Shown: one piece after another, positions 63,902 to 64,000 of the stretch | Layout of the letters: each line of letters starts with the position of its first letter | Numbering within the stretch: position 1 is the stretch's first letter | Assembly: GCA_900755895.1 (NCBI GenBank) | Contig: CAAEIG010000234.1 | Span: 7,985-71,984, forward strand | DNA length: 64,000 nucleotides | Origin: Clostridia bacterium | Lineage (GTDB): Bacteria; Bacillota; Clostridia; Oscillospirales; Acutalibacteraceae | Direction of reading: 5' to 3' | Program-made: the position numbers and the translations under genes | The notes under the pieces: generated by a model | What the model saw: the letters and a program-made list of their open reading frames with translations, nothing else | Told to the model about the DNA's origin: nothing | Databases searched by the model: none

Positions 63902-64000
63902 TTACGCCTTGTCCCTGGGCTTGGCCAGAAGGGCGGCGATATATCCAAAGAAAACAGCTGCGGCGGGTCCTGCCGCACCCGCGGGGGAACCCCCCGGGGA
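63902..64000 (-). CDS. C-terminal end of a membrane protein, partial
   Basis: The last 32 residues of a minus-strand gene that enters from beyond the right edge: a Gly/Ala/Pro-rich start (SPGGSPAGAAGPAAAV), then FFGYIAALLAKPRDKA before TAA at 63902-63904. The ending looks like the final membrane segment of a transporter or membrane protein. Too little is present for a name. Confidence 0.4.
   Translation of the reverse strand, partial: SPGGSPAGAAGPAAAVFFGYIAALLAKPRDKA

Noticed and set aside
1..64000. tRNA, rRNA, CRISPR arrays, insertion sequences or prophage genes
   Set aside because: No cloverleaf, spaced direct repeats, transposase, integrase or phage structural protein was seen.

Overview
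The window reads as a chromosome segment of an endospore-forming, anaerobic Clostridia species, most like the gut Oscillospiraceae (Flavonifractor, Lawsonibacter or Oscillibacter relatives). The evidence is spo0A, spoIVB and an uninterrupted sigK; a ferredoxin-linked 2-oxoacid oxidoreductase and the radical-SAM thiazole enzyme ThiH, which suit anaerobic life; strong AGGAGG ribosome sites with frequent TTG and GTG starts; and moderately high GC. The genus is an inference. No phage, insertion sequence, CRISPR array, rRNA or tRNA gene was recognised.

Layout. 1-7.0 kb: a partial sugar isomerase, a DUF1836 regulator, pcrA, a cysteine-rich conserved protein, a MarR regulator that shares its operator with a HEAT-repeat gene, an Spx/ArsC-like protein and a Fic protein with an altered active site. 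7.2-13.9 kb: an EamA transporter, then a signalling cluster (GGDEF protein, HD-GYP response regulator, Hpt protein, hybrid sensor kinase). 13.9-22.2 kb: an AraC regulator divergent from a GH31 glycosidase, a CsoR repressor with a metal P-type ATPase, and a chemoreceptor. 22.3-26.4 kb (minus strand): ddl, murI, a DUF1934 gene and argS. 28.3-32.0 kb: rpmG, secE, nusG, rplK, rplA, the L10 leader, rplJ and rplL, with no rpoBC behind them. 32.0-41.7 kb: a GH27 alpha-galactosidase, a dtd operon, an aldose-1-epimerase-like gene, a MazG-like gene and a heterodimeric ABC exporter.

41.8-45.4 kb is the sporulation locus. Spo0A has Glu instead of the phosphoacceptor Asp at residue 56 and Ser instead of the conserved Lys at 108. 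A DUF4304 gene sits between spo0A and spoIVB. Upstream of spoIVB lies a nested-hairpin RNA candidate ending in an intrinsic terminator. 45.5-49.0 kb: a P-loop ATPase and a four-subunit 2-oxoacid:ferredoxin oxidoreductase. 49.1-55.3 kb: a protein with a decarboxylase-like glycine-rich motif, sigK, eutH, an M24 peptidase, a DUF1275 protein and an aldo/keto reductase.

55.4-63.8 kb is a complete TPP-riboswitch-controlled thiamine operon (thiS, F, G, H, E, D, C). A MocR-type regulator that lacks the PLP lysine and its C-terminal end follows on the opposite strand, then a TIGR01440 protein and an ECF vitamin-transporter S component. The window ends inside a minus-strand gene.

The observations I rate highest are the Spo0A substitutions, the RNA candidate before spoIVB, the PLP-lysine-less MocR next to the thi genes, the operator shared by the MarR and HEAT genes, and the promoter with an embedded 0A box upstream of the TPP riboswitch.
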